64,000 bases of DNA from Eurosta solidaginis (GCF_040869045.1 NC_090320.1:145908941-145972940); one strand, 5' to 3'. Positions 25,765 to 38,999 are shown, numbered from the stretch's first letter. Notes: generated by a model not told the origin, from the sequence alone. Program-made: numbers and translations.

Positions 25765-27533
25765 ACACCTTTCGTTTGATACCAATATCGGCATATCTCA
25801 TGATTTTTTTTTTAATTTCGAATAGGTGACAACCCTAAATGGCAGCCCTACTCAAAAATTTCCCTATTGTAATGCGTAGGGATATACCTTTCGTTTGATA
25901 CCCATATCGGCATATCTCATGAATTTTTTTTAATTTCGAATAGGTGGCAACCCTAAATGGCAACCCTACTCAAAAATGTCCCTATAGTAATGCGGAGTGA
26001 AACACCTTTCATTTGATACACATGACGGCATATCTCACGGAATTTTTTTTAATTTAGAATAGGTGGCAACGCAAAATGGCAACCCTACTCAAAAATGTCC
26101 CTATTGTAATGCGGAGTGAAATAGCTTTCGTATGATACCCATATCGGAATATCTCATTCAATTTTTTTTTTATTTCGAATAGGTGGCAAACCTAAATGGC
26201 AACCCTACTAAAAATGTCGCTATTGTACTGCGGAGTGAAATACCTTTCATTTGATACACATATTGGCATATCTGATGCAATTTTTTTTTAATTTCGAATA
26301 GGTGGCAACCATAAATGGCAACCCTACTCAAAAAATGTCTATATTGTAATGCGGAGTGAAATACCTTTCGTTTGATAACCATATCGGCATATCTCATGCA
26401 ATTTTTTTAAATTTCGAATAGGTGGCAACCCTACTCAAGAATGTCCCTATTGTAATGCGGAGTGAAATACCTTTCGCTTGATACCCATAATAGCATATCT
26501 CATGAATTTTTTTTTTAATTTCGAATAGGTGGCAACCCTAAATGGCAACCCTACTCAAAAATGTCCCTATTGTAATGCGGAGTGAAACACCTTTCGTTTG
26601 ATACCCATCTCGGCATATCTAATGCAATTTTTTTATTTCGAATTGGTGGCAACCCTAAATGGCAGCCCCACTCAAAAATGCCCTATTCTAACGCGGAGTG
26701 AAATACCTTTCGTTTAATACCCATATTGGCATATCTTATGCATTTTTTTTTATTTCGAATAGGTGGCAATCCTAAAGAGCAACCCTACTCAAAAACTTCC
26801 CTATTGTAATGCGGAGTGGAATAACTTTCATTTGATACACATATCGGCATATCTTATGAATTTTTTTTTAATGTTGAATAGGTGGCAACCCTAAATGGCA
26901 ACCGTGCTCAAAAATGTCCCTATTGTAATGCGGAGTGAAACGCCTTTCGTTTGATACCCATGACGGCATATCTCATACAATTTTTTTTAGTTTAGAATAG
27001 GTGGCAACCCTAAATGGCAACCGTACTCAAAAATGTCCCTATTGTAATGCGGAGTGAAATACCTTTCGTTTGATACCAATATCGGTATATCTCATGAATT
27101 TTTTTTTAATTTCGAATAGGTGACAACCCTAAATGGCGGCCCTACTCAAAAATTTCCCTATTGTAATGCGGAGGGATATACCTTTCGTTTGATACCCATA
27201 TCGGCATATCTCATGAATTTTTTTTAATTTCGAATAGGTGGCAACCCTAAATGGCAACCCTTCTCAGAAACGTCCCTATTGTATTGCGGAATGAAATAAC
27301 TTTCGTTTGATACCCATCTCGGCATATCTCATGCAATTTTTTTTCGAATAGGTGGCAACCCTACTAAAAATGTCCTTATTGTAATTCGGAGTGAAATACC
27401 TTTCGTTTGATAACCATATCGGCATATCTCATGCAATTTTTTTAATTTCGAATAGGTGGCAACCCTAAATGGCAACCCTACTCAAAAATGTCCTTATTGT
27501 AATGCGGAGTGAAATACCTTTCGTTTGATAACC

Positions 27534-29437
27534 TTATCAGACTTAATAACATCAAATCTAGGCTTTATAAGAGGTTCAAGAAATCTGGAGCATCTGCAGA
27601 CCTCTCTAAATATCTAATAGCTCGTTCTAAATTTCACCGTCTTAATCAGCTTTGTTATAAAAATTACTTGAGTTGTTGTAAAGCCCAATTTTTTAGAAAT
27701 CCAAAAAAGTTTTACAGTTTCGTAAATTCAAAGCGGAAAACTTCTGGGTATCCTTCCTCATTAACCTTTGGAGGTAAAAAAGCTTGCACTGATGACGTCG
27801 TTGCTGAACTATTTTTTGAGTTCTTTAAGTCCACGTATTCATCCAGTAGTTTTCATTCTGGTCAATATCCCTATCGCTTAGATAGCTCGAATTACATTAG
27901 GAATCCTGCTATTGATGGTAATATTGTTCTTCAGAGTCTTCAATCTTTGAAGCCCACCTTTTCTCCGGGACCGGACGGTGTTCCTAGTTGCGTGCTTAGG
28001 TACTGCGCCGAAAACATGTATGAGCCTATTTTAAAATTATTTGAGCTATCTCTGGGATCTGCGTCATTCCCGGCACTTTGGAAACAGTCTTTTATTATAC
28101 CCCTGCATAAAAAAGGTAGTAGGTCAAAAGTTGAAAACTACAGGGGTATTGCTAAACTTTCAGTCATTCCTAAAGTCTTTGAACAGATTGTCACCAATCA
28201 ACTGCAATATCAGTGTTCTAGTCTTTTATCTCCATGCCAACACGGTTTTATTCGTCAAAGGTCAACCACTACAAATTTGCTTGTATTCACCTCTATGGTT
28301 ATGGAAGGATTTTTAGCGAACAAGCAAACGGATGTCATCTACACGGACTTCAGCAAAGCATTTGATACCGTCAACCACGAGTTGCTTATTCATAAGCTTG
28401 ATTTACTGGGCTTTCCGTTTCACCTATTAATGTGGTTGAAAAGCTATCTTTCTAACCGGACCCAAAAAGTCCTGCTCAAGTGCAATCTGTCGGAATCGTT
28501 CGGAGTTTCCTCCGGCGTATCCCAGGGAAGTCATCTAGGCCCTTTGCTCTTTGCCCTTTTCATTAATGACTTGCCGCAGACAATATTATATTCCCATACT
28601 ATAATGTGTGCGGATGATGTAAAACTTTGCTATACTTACTGTCCTACCGATTTGAGTTCCTTGGATCTTTTTCAGGCCGACTTGGACTCGTTCCAATGTT
28701 GGTGCACAACAAATTTATTAGCTTTAAATTGCTCTAAATGTAAGCATATGATATTTCACCGAGTGAAGCCAGCATTGAAATCTTATGTAATAGATGGTAC
28801 GCCTTTGGAGCGTATATCTATTGCAAATGATCTAGGTGTCCTTTTTGATCCGAAATTGAATTTTAACATGCATATTTCATCTATAGCCAACAAAGCGTTG
28901 GGTTTACTTGGATTTGTTAAAAGATGGGCTAAAGAGTTCGATGATCCGTACCTCACTAAGGTTCTTTACACATCGCTGGTTCGTCCAATACTCGAGTATT
29001 GCTCATGCGTTTGGTCCCCTGTTTCTCAAAAGCATATAAAGCGTCTTGAGTCAGTTCAAAAGCAATTTTTGATATTTGCATTGCGCGGCCTTAATTGGGA
29101 CCCAAGTCTCCACCTTCCTCCATACAGAAGTAGACTTCTTCTTATTAACTTACCCACTCTGGAAAATCGGAGAATATTACTGGGGGTATTGTTCATCCAT
29201 AAGCTCATTATTGGAGAAATTGATTCCGCGGACCTCCTCAGCCGCTTGTTTTTTGCGGTTCCCCCTAGAGTATCCAGACACTACGTTCCTTTCTATTTAC
29301 CCCTTTGTCGACGAAACTTTGCTAAAAATAATCCTCTTCTTATCTGGTGCGCGCACTACAATGACTTGTATAGCTGCATCAGTCTTGAATGTACTTTTGC
29401 CACTATACGTAATGCAATACTTGCTTATCTAATTTAA
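27534..29437 (+). pseudogene. LINE ORF2 remnant (reverse transcriptase), copy 2, truncated but frame open
   Basis: The frame is open from a satellite-derived GTG at 27509 to the stop before 29438 (642 codons in all, the first eight or so satellite). In that numbering the linker lies near 40-120, the RT start GPDGVPS at 154-160, motif A YTDFSKAFD at 278-286, motif B near 335-347, motif C MCADDV at 366-371, and the conserved C-terminal block LGVLFDPKLNFN from about 443. The N-terminal endonuclease is missing. Motif B reads SSGVSQG where copy 1 has SSGVPQG, a change at a proline that is strongly conserved in LINE reverse transcriptases. The residue before ADD is C, where F or Y is usual, in both copies. 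It has no start codon of its own. It is better called a remnant than a gene. Confidence 0.9.
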
Positions 29438-29561
29438 GAGATACAAGCTAATTTAATTTGCCGGCATTTTATTCCTTCGATAAAAAACAGGGACTGTATC
29501 GCTTAAGGATGGAGGAACATTTATCAACATGTATCATTAAGAAGGAACAAGACAGTACTGT

Positions 29562-29873
29562 GTTGATTGGAATCTGGTGCATTCCAACAACGTAAAAAAC
29601 ATGCTTTTTCATGAGTCACTGACCGGAATCGTATGCATTCCGGCAGTACAATCTTATGGGTCAGGCATCGAGATGATTGGAATCCGGTGCATTCCAACAA
29701 CACAGGTCATGTTACTTTTTTATGCCTTGTGATGGCGTATCCTCATTACACTACTCTTAGCACTGCCGGATTCCCATGACATGCTGATTGGAATCTTGTT
29801 GCATTCCAACAGGGAGATTGGAATCCACTGCATTCCGAAATCATGCTGAGCGGAATCTGATGCATTCCGCCAG
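29562..29873 (+). other. Serial hairpin array in LINE 3' UTR, copy 2
   Basis: Six hairpins lie at 29562-29591, 29618-29647, 29672-29701, 29784-29812, about 29817-29839 and 29846-29873. The stems of 1, 2, 4 and 6 are unchanged from copy 1. The only change noticed in a stem is in the lower left arm of hairpin 3 (GATG for GCTG), at a position already unpaired. Confidence 0.8.
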
Positions 29874-30051
29874 TATAAGATTTCGGCATAAGATCTTATT
29901 TCTGCTCATATTCCTTATTATTATTATATTCTGAAATTAAATAGTAATGTCCATTAATATTTCTTTGATTGTAATATAACATTGTTGAAAGCTCGATATA
30001 TCTTAAATTTTATCTTTTGAGTTGTATATTTATATATCTTTTATATTATGC

Positions 30052-30076
30052 AGTCGACCATAGTTTGTCGTCGACT
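30052..30076 (+). other. Terminal 3' stem-loop of LINE, copy 2
   Basis: AGTCGAC at 30052-30058 pairs with GTCGACT at 30070-30076, identical to copy 1, immediately before the repeat tail. Confidence 0.7.
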
Positions 30077-30078
30077 TT

Positions 30079-30122
30079 AAATAATAAATAAATAAATAAA
30101 TAAATATATAAATAAATAAAAA
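30079..30122 (+). repeat. TAAA-type microsatellite tail of LINE, copy 2
   Basis: TAAA/AAAT units with one TATATAA interruption, longer than in copy 1 by about 8 bases. This fits slippage after the duplication. Confidence 0.85.
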
Positions 30123-33100
30123 ATATCGGCATATCTCATGCAATTTTTTTAATTTCGAATAGGTGGCAACCCTAAATGACAACCCTACTCAAAAATGTCC
30201 CTATTGTAATGCGGAGTGAAACACCTTTCGTTTGATACCCATCTCGGCATATCTAATGCAATTTTTTTATTTCGAATTGGTGGCAACCTTAAATGGCAGC
30301 CCCACTCAAAAATGCCCTATTCTAACGCGGAGTGAAATACCTTTCGTTTAACACCCATATTGGCATATCTTATGCATTTTTTTTTCGAATAGGTGGCAAT
30401 CCTAAAGAGCAACCCTACTCAAAAACTTCCCTATTGTAATGCGGAGTGGAATACCTTTCATTTGATACCCATATCGGCATATCTTATGAATGTTTTTTAA
30501 TGTTGAATAGGTGGCAACCCTAAATGGCAACCGTGCTCAAAAATGTCCCTATTGTAATGCGGAGCGAAACGCCTTTCGTTTGATACCCATGACGGCATAT
30601 CTCATCCAATTTTTTTTAGTTTAGAATAGGTGGCAAGCTTAAATGGCAACCCTACTCAAAAATGTCCCTATTTTAATGCGGAGTGAAATACCTTTCGTTT
30701 GATACCCGTCTCGGCATATCTCATGCAACTTTTTTTTTTCGAATAGGCGGCAACCCTAAATGGCAACCCTACTCAAAAAATGCCCTATTCTAGAGCGGAG
30801 TGAAATACCTTTCGTTTAATACCCATATTGGCATATTTTATGCATTTTTTTAATTTCGAATAGGTGGCAACCCAAAGAAGCAACCCTACTCAAAGATGTC
30901 CCTATTGAAATGCATAGTGAAATACCTTTCGTTTGATACCCATATTGGCATATCTCATGCAATTTTTTTTAAATTTCGAATAGGTGGCAACCCTAAATAG
31001 CAACCCTACTCAAAAATGTCCCTGTTGTAATGCGAAGTGAAACACCTTTCGTATGATACCCATATCGGCATATCTCATGGAATTTTTTTTAATTTCGAAT
31101 AGGTGGCAACCCTAAATAGCAACCCTACTCAAAAATGTCCCTGTTGTAATGCGAAGTGAAACACCTTTCGTATGATACCCATATCGGCATATCTCATGCA
31201 CTATTTTTTAAATTTCGAATAGGTTGCAACCCTAAATGGCAGCCCCACTCAAAAATGCCCTATTCTAACGCGGAGTGAAATACCTTTCGTTTAATACCCA
31301 TATTGGCATATCTTATGCATTTTTTTAATTTCGAATAGGTGGCAATCCTAAAGAGCAACCCTACACAAAAACTTCCCTATTGTAATTCGGAGTGGAATAC
31401 CTTTCATTTGATACCCATATCGGCATATCTTATGAATTTTTTTTTAATGTTGAATAGGTGGCAACCCTAAATGGCAACCGAGCTCAAAAATGTCCCTATT
31501 GTAATGCGGAGTGAAACGCCTTTCGTTTGATACCCATGACGGCATATCTCATCCAATTTTTTTAGTTTAGAATAGGTGGCAACCCTAAATGGCAACCGTA
31601 CTCAAAATGTCCCTATTGTAATGCGGAGTGAAATACCTTTCGTTTGATACCCATATCGGCATATCTTACGAATTTGTTTTTAATGTCGAATAGGTTGCAA
31701 CCCTAAATTGCAACCGTGCTCAAAATTGTCCCTATTGTAATGCGGAGTGAAACGCCTTTCGTACAATATCAATGACGGCATATCTCATGCAATTCTTTTT
31801 TAATTTAGAATAGGTGGCAACCCTAAATTGCAACACTACTCAAAAACTTCCCTATTGTAATGCGGAGTGAAATACCTTTCGTTTTATACCCATCTCGGCA
31901 TATCTCATGGAATTTTTTTATTTCGAATAGGTGGCAACCCTAAATGGCAACCCTACTCAAAAATGCCCTATTCTAACGCGGAGTGAAATACCTTTCGTTT
32001 AATACCCATATTGGCATATTTTATGCATTTTTTTAATTTCCAATGGGTGGCAACCCTAAATAGCAACCCTACTCAAAGATGTCTCTATTGTAATGCGGAG
32101 TGAAATACCTTTCGTTTGAAACCCATATTGGCATATCTCATGCAATATTTTTTAAATTTCGAATAGGTGGCAACCCTAAATAGCAACCCTACTCAAAAAT
32201 GTCCCTATTGTAATGCGGAGTGAAATACCTTTCGTATGATACCCATATCAGCATATCTTATGAATTTGTTTTTAATGTTGAATAGGTGGCAACCCTAAAT
32301 GGCAACCGTGCTCAAAATTGTCCCTATTGTAATGCGGAGTGAAACGCCTTTCGTTTGATACCCATGACGGCATATCTCATCCAATTTTTTTTAAATTTAG
32401 AATAGGTGGCAACCCTAAATGGCAACCCTACCCAAAAATGTCCCTATTTTAATGCGGAATGAAATACCTTTCGTTTGATACCCGTCTCGGCATATCTCAT
32501 GCAATTTTTTTCTTCGAATAGGCGGCAACCCTAAATGGCAACCCTACTCAAAAATGCCCTATTCTAGAGCGGAGTGAAATACCTTTCGTTTAATACCCAT
32601 ATTGGCATATTTTATGCATTTTTTTAATTTCGAATAGGTGGCAACCCTAAGTAGCAACCCTACTCAAAGATGTCCCTATTGAAATGCGTAATGAAATACC
32701 TTTCGTTTGATACCCATATTGGCATATCTCATGCAATTTTTTTTAAATTTCGAATAGGTGGCAACCCTAAATAGCAACCCTATTCAAAAATGTCCCTACT
32801 GTAATGCGGAGTGAAACACTTTTCGTATGATACCCATATCGGCATATCTCATGCAATTTTTTTAATTTCGAATAGGTGGCAACCCTAAATAGCAACCCTA
32901 CTCAAAAATTTCCCTATTGTAATGCGGAGTGAAATACCTTTCGTTTGATACCCATGTTGGCATATCTCATGCAATTCTTTTAAATTTAGAATAGGTGGCA
33001 ACCCTAAATGGCAACCCTGCTTAAAAATGTCCCTATAGTAATACGGAGTGAAACACCTTTCGTTTGATACCAATATCGGCATATCTCATGATTTTTTTTT

Positions 33101-33160
33101 TAATTTCGAATAGGTGACAACCCTAACTGGCAGCCCTACTCAAAAATTTCCCTATTGTGA
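30123..33160. repeat. Satellite array right of LINE copy 2
   Basis: Same monomer order as 21137-24064 plus 25765 to about 25870, the right flank of copy 1, without the 1,700-bp duplication. The match ends near 33160, within a monomer that begins as the copy 1 flank (GACAACCCTAA...GGCAGCCC) and continues as the next domain (GTGATGCGGAGTG). This marks a domain border. No gene is seen. Confidence 0.93.
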
Positions 33161-34600
33161 TGCGGAGTGAAATACCTTTCGTTTGATACCCATATTGGCA
33201 TATCTAATGCAATTTTTTTAATTTCGAATAGGCGGCAACTTTAAATGGCAACCCTGCTCAAAAATGTCCCTATTGTAATGCGGAGTGTAATACCTTTCGT
33301 TTGATACCCATATCGGCATATATGAATTTTTTTCTAATTTCGAATAGGTGGCAACCCTAAATGGCAACCCTACTCAAAAATGTCCTTATTGTAATGCGGA
33401 GTGAAATACCTTTCGTTTGATAACCATATCGGCATATCCCAATGCAATGCAATGGGGAGTGAAATACATTTCGTTTGATACCCATATCGGAATATCTCAT
33501 GCAATTTTTTTAAATTTCGAATAGGTGGCAACCCTAAATGGCAATCCCACCCAAAAATGTCGCTATTGTGATGCGGAGTGAAATACCTTTCTTTTGATAC
33601 CCATATTGCCATATCTAATGCAATTTTTTAAATTTCGAATAGGCGGCAACTCTGAATGGCAACCCTGCTCAAAAATGTCCCTATTGTAATGCGGAGTGTA
33701 ATACCTTTCGTTTAATACCCATATAGGCATATATGAATTCTTTTCTAATTTCGAATAGGTGGCAACCCTAAATGGCAACCCTACTCAAAAATGTCCTTAC
33801 TGTAATGCGGAGTGAAATACCTTTCTTTTGATACCCATATTGCCATATCTAATGCAATTTTTTAAATTTCGAATAGGCGGCAACTCTGAATGGCAACCCT
33901 GCTCAAAAATGTCCCTATTGTAATGCGGAGTGTAATACCTTTCGTTTAATACCCATATCGGCATATCTCATGCAATTTTTATTAATTTCGAATAGGTGGC
34001 AACCCTAAATGGCAACCCTACCCAAAAATGTCGCTATTGTAATGCGGAGTGAAATACCTTTCGTATGATACCCATATCGGCATATCTCATGCAATTTTTT
34101 TTAATTTATAATAGGTGGCAACCCTAAGTGGCAACCCTACTCAAAAATGTCCCTATTGTATTGCGAAGTGAAATACCTCTCGTTTGATACCCATATCGGC
34201 ATATCTCATGCAATTTTTTTTATTTCGAATAGGTGGCAACCCTAAATGGCAACCCTACTCAAATATGTCCTTATTGTAATGCGGAGTGAAATACCTTTCG
34301 TTTGATAACCATATCGGCATATCCCAATGCAATGCAATGGGGAGTGAAATACATTTCGTTTGATACCCATATCGGAATATCTCATGCAATTTTTTTAAAT
34401 TTCGAATAGGTGGCAACCCTAAATGGCAATCCCACCCAAAAATGTCGCAATTGTGATGCGGAGTGAAATACCTTTCTTTTGATACCCATATTGCCATATC
34501 TAATGCAATTTTTTAAATTTCGAATAGGCGGCAACTCTGAATGGCAACCCTACTCAAAAATGTCCCTATTGTAATGCGGAGTGTAATACCTTTCGTTTGA
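33160..34600. repeat. 1.44-kb satellite block repeated at 51887-53327
   Basis: This block recurs with a constant offset of 18,727 bp; for example TTAAATGGCAACCCTGCTC is at 33241 and 51968. It contains two 59-bp deletion monomers, with AATGC runs from 33441 and 34326, which are 885 bp apart. Monomers of the type TTTCTTTTGATACCC and GCATATATGAATTC occur in it. No gene is seen; minus-strand open frames here are satellite reading-frame artefacts. Confidence 0.85.
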
Positions 34601-35971
34601 TACCCATATCGGCATATATGAATTTTTTTCTAATTTCGCATAGGTGGCAACCCTAAATGGCAACCCTACTCAAAAATGTCCTTATTGTAATGCGGAGTGA
34701 AATACCTTTCGTTTGATAACCATATCGGCATATCCCAATGCAATGCAATGGGGAGTGAAATACATTTCGTTTGATACCCATATCGGAATATCTCATGCAG
34801 TTTTTTTAAATTTCGAATAGGTGGCAACCCTAAATGGCAACCCCACCAAAAAATGTCGCTATTGTGATGAGGAGTGAAATACCTTTCTGTTGATACCCAT
34901 ATTGCCATATCTAATGCAATTTTTTTCAATTTCGAATAGGCGGCAACTCTGAATGGCAACCCTGCTCAAAAATGTCCCTATTGTAATGCGGAGTGTAATA
35001 CCTTTCGTTTGATACCCATATCGGCATATATGAATTCTTTTATAATTTCGAATAGGTGGCAACCCTAAATGGCAACCCTACTCAAAAATGTCCCTATTGT
35101 AATGCGGAGTGAAATACCTTTCGTTTAATACCCATTATGGCATATCTCATGATTTTTTTTAATCCGAATAGGTGGCAACCCTAAATGGCAATCCTACCCA
35201 AAAATGTCGCTATTGTGATGCGGAGTGAAATACCTTTCTTTTGATACCCATATTGCCATATCTAATGCAATTTTTTAAATTTCGAATAGGTGGCAACTCT
35301 GAATGGCAACCCTGCTCAAAAATGTCCCTATTGTAATGCGGAGTGTAATACCTTTCGTTTAATACCCATATAGGCATATATGAATTCTTTTCTAATTTCG
35401 AATAGGTGGCAACCCTAAATGGCAACCCTACTCAAAAATGTCCTTACTGTAATGCGGAGTGAAATACCTTTCTTTTGATACCCATATTGCCATATCTAAT
35501 GCAATTTTTTAAATTTCGAATAGGCGGCAACTCTGAATGGCAACCCTGCTCAAAAATGTCCCTATTGTAATGCGGAGTGTAATACCTTTCGTTTAATACC
35601 CACATCGGCATATCTCATGCAATGTTTTTAATTTCGAATATGTGGCAACCCTAAATGGCAACCCTACTCAAAAATTTACCTATTGTAATGCGGAGTGATA
35701 TACTTTTCGTTTGATACCCATATCGGTATATCTCATGCATTTTTTTTAATTTCAAATAGGTGGCAACCTAAATGGAAACCCTACTAAAAAATATCCCTAT
35801 TGTAATGCGGAGTAAAATACCTTTCGTTTGATACCCATATCGGCATATATGAATTTTTTTCTAATTTCGAATAGGGGGCAACCCTAAATGGCAACCCTAC
35901 TCAAAAATGTCCTTCCTTATTGTAATGTGGAGTGAAATACTTTTCGTTTGATACCCATATCGGCATATCCC
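34600..35971. repeat. Satellite, short-monomer domain, irregular part
   Basis: Same monomer family, with a 59-bp deletion monomer at about 34737. The stretch around 35210-35425 repeats that around 33563-33778 at an offset of 1,647 bp. No gene is seen. Confidence 0.85.
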
Positions 35972-38900
35972 AATGCAATGCAATGGGGGGTGAAACACCT
36001 TTCGTTTGATACCCATATTGGCATATCTCATGCAATTTTTTTAAATTTCGAATAGGTGGCAACCCCAAATTGGCAACCCCACCCAAAAATGTCGCTATTG
36101 TGATGCGGAGTGATATACCTTTCCTTTGATATCCATATTGGCATATCTAATGCAATTTTTTTAATTTCGAATAGGCGGCAACTCTAAATGGCAACCCTGC
36201 TCAAAAATGTTCCTATTGTAATGCGGAGTGTAATACCTTTCGTTTGATACCCATATCGGCATATATGAATTTTTTTCTAATTTCGCATAGGTGGCAACCC
36301 TAAATGGCAACCCTACTCAAAAATGTTCTTATTGTAATGCGGAGTGAAATACCTTTCGTTTAATAACCATATCGGCATATCCCAATGCAATGCAATGGGG
36401 AGTGAAATACATTTCGTTTGATACCCATATCGGAATATCTCATGCAGTTTTTTTAAATTTCGAATAGGTGGCAACCCTAAATGGCAACCCCACCAAAAAA
36501 TGTCGCTATTGTGATGCGGAGTGAAATACCTTTCTGTTGATACCCATATTGCCATATCTAATGCAATTTTTTAAATTTCGAATAGGCGGCAACTCTGAAT
36601 GGCAACCCTGCTCAAAATGGTCCCTATTGTAATGCGGAGTGTAATACCTTTCGTTTGATACCCATATCGGCATATATGAATTCTTTTATAATTTCGAATA
36701 GGTGGCAACCCTAAATGGCAACCCTACTCAAAAATGTCCCTATTGTAATGCGGAGTGAAATACCTTTCGTTTAATACCCATTATGGCATATCTCATTCAA
36801 TTTTTTTTAATTCCGAATAAATGTCAACCCCAAAATGGAAACTCTACTCAAAAATGTTCCTATTGTAATGCGGAGTGAAGTACCTTTCGTTTGATACCCA
36901 TATCGGCATATCTCATGATTTTTTTTTAATTCGAATAGGTGGCAACCCTAAATGGCAACCCCACTCAAAAATATCGCCATTGTAATGCGGATTGAAATAC
37001 CTTTCGTTTGATACCCATAATCGCATATCTCATGCAATTTTTTGAATTTCGAATAGGTGGCAACCCTAAATGGCAACCCTACTCAAAAAATGTCCCTACT
37101 GTAATGCGGAGTGAAATACCTTTCGTTTGATACCCATATCGGCATATCTCATGCAATTTTTTTAAATTTCGAATAGGTGGCAACACTAAATGGCAACCCT
37201 GCTCAAAAGTGTCCTTATTGCGATGCGGAGTGAAATACCTTTCGTTTAATACCCATATCGGCATGTCTGAAGCAATTTTTTTAATTTCGAATAGGTGGCA
37301 ACCCTACTCAAAAATTCCCTATTATAATGCGGAGTGAAATACTCTTCGTTTAATACCCATATTGGCATATCTCATGCAATTTTTTTTTAATTTCGAATAG
37401 GTGTCAACCCTAAATGGAAACCCTACTCAAAAATGTCGCAATTGTAATGCGGAGTGAAATACCTTTCGTTTGATACCCATATCAGCATATCTAATGCAAT
37501 TTTTTTTAATTTCGAATAGGTGGCAACCCTATTCAAAAATGTCCTTATTGCAATGCGGAGTGAAATACCTTTCGTTTAATACCCATATCGGCATGTCTCA
37601 AGTAATTTTTTTAATTTCGAATAGGTGGCAACCCTACTCAAAAATTACCTATTCTAATGCGGATTGAAATACTCTTCGCTTAGTACCCATATTGGCATAT
37701 CTCATGCAATTTTTTTTTAATTTCGAATAGGTGTCAACCCTAAATGGAAACCCTACTCAAAAATGTCGCTATTGTAATGCGGAGTGAAATACCTTTCGTT
37801 TGATACCCATATCGGCATATCTTATGCATTTTTTTTAAAGTCGAATAGGGGGCAACCCTAAATGGCAACTGTACTCAAAAATGTCCCTATTGTAATGCGG
37901 AGTGAAATGCCTTTCGAATGATACCCATGACGGCATATCTCATGCATTTTTTTTTATTTAGAATAGGTGGCAACCCTAAATGGCAACCCTACTCAAAAAT
38001 GTCCCTATTGTAATGCGGAGTGAAATACCTTTCGTTCGATACCCATCTCGGCATATCTCATGCAATTTTTTTTATTTCGAATAGGTGGCAACACTAAATG
38101 GCAACCCTACTCAAAAATGCCCTATTATAACGCGGAGTGAAATACCTTTCGTTTAATACCCATATTGGCATATCTTATGCATTTTTTTAATTTCGAATAG
38201 GTGGCATCCCTAAGTAGCAACCCTACTCAAAGATGCCCCTATTGTAATGCGGAGTGAAATACCTTTCGTTTAATACCCATATTGGCAAATCTCATGCAAT
38301 TTTTTAATTTGGAATAGGTGGCAACCCTAAATAGCAACCCTACTCAAAAATGCCCCTATTGTAATGCGGAGTGAAACACCTTTCGTATGATACCCATATC
38401 GGCATATCTCATGCAATTTTTTTTAATTTCGAATAGGTAGCAACCCTAAATAGCAACCCTACTCAAAAATGTCCCTATAGTAATGCGGAGTGAAACACCT
38501 TTCTTTTGATACCAATATCGGCATATCTCATGAATTTTTTGTTAATTTTAAATAGGTGGCAACCCTAAATGGCAACCCTACTCAAAAATGTCCCTATAGT
38601 AATGCGGAGTGAAACACCTTTCGTTTGATACCAATATTGGCATATCTCATGCAATGTTTTTAATTTCGAATATGTAGCAACCCTAAATGGCAACCCTACT
38701 CAAAAATTTACCTATTGTAATGCGGAGTGATATACTTTTCGTTTGATACCCATATCGGCATATCTCATACATTTTTTTTAATTTCCAATAGGTGGCAACC
38801 TAAATGGAAACCCTACTAAAAAATATCTCTATTGTAATGCGGAGTAAAATACCTTTCGTTTGATACCCATATCGGCATATATGAATTTTTTTCTAATTTC

Positions 38901-38999
38901 GAATAGGGGGCAACCCTAAATGGCAACCCTACTCAAAAATGTCCTTATTGTAATGTGGAGTGAAATACTTTTCGTTTGATACCCATATCGGCATATCCC
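35972..38999. repeat. HOR unit 1 of the right array, 3,028 bp
   Basis: Marker pair: AATGC-triplet deletion monomers at 35972 and 36384. The stretch 35900 to about 38600 repeats at an offset of 5,363 bp as 41264 to about 43960, including the rare CCTTCCTTATTG just before the marker. It contains a five-monomer cassette at 38034-38625. Confidence 0.85.
38034..38625. repeat. Five-monomer cassette, copy 1
   Basis: Order of monomers: GTTCGATACCCATCTCGG, then TTAATACCCATATTGGC, then a GGCAAATCTCATG type, then TATGATACCCATATCGG, then GATACCAATATCGG with TTTTTTGTTAATTTT. Confidence 0.8.

Larger units (their letters stand above)
21137..27533. repeat. Middle satellite array between the LINE copies
   Basis: Same monomer and orientation as the left array, starting in mid-monomer at ATATCGGCATATC exactly where the left array stopped. 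The first part matches the satellite right of LINE copy 2 nearly base for base. It contains the 1,700-bp tandem duplication. The last part, from about 27345, matches 18368-18556, the left flank of LINE copy 1. No gene is seen. Confidence 0.95.
29438..30078 (+). other. LINE 3' UTR, copy 2
   Basis: Counterpart of the copy 1 3' UTR, shifted by 8,978 bp, with about eight differences. All six inverted repeats and the terminal stem-loop are kept. Confidence 0.85.
27534..30122 (+). mobile_element. 5'-truncated non-LTR retrotransposon (CR1/Jockey-like LINE), copy 2
   Basis: This 2.59-kb copy has the same left end, right end and internal layout as copy 1. Its tail is slightly longer and interrupted by TATATAA. 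The satellite on both sides is also shared with copy 1: at least 190 bp on the left and about 3 kb on the right. It is therefore a duplicate of one insertion event and not a second integration. About thirty differences from copy 1 were noticed by eye across the element. Confidence 0.93.
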
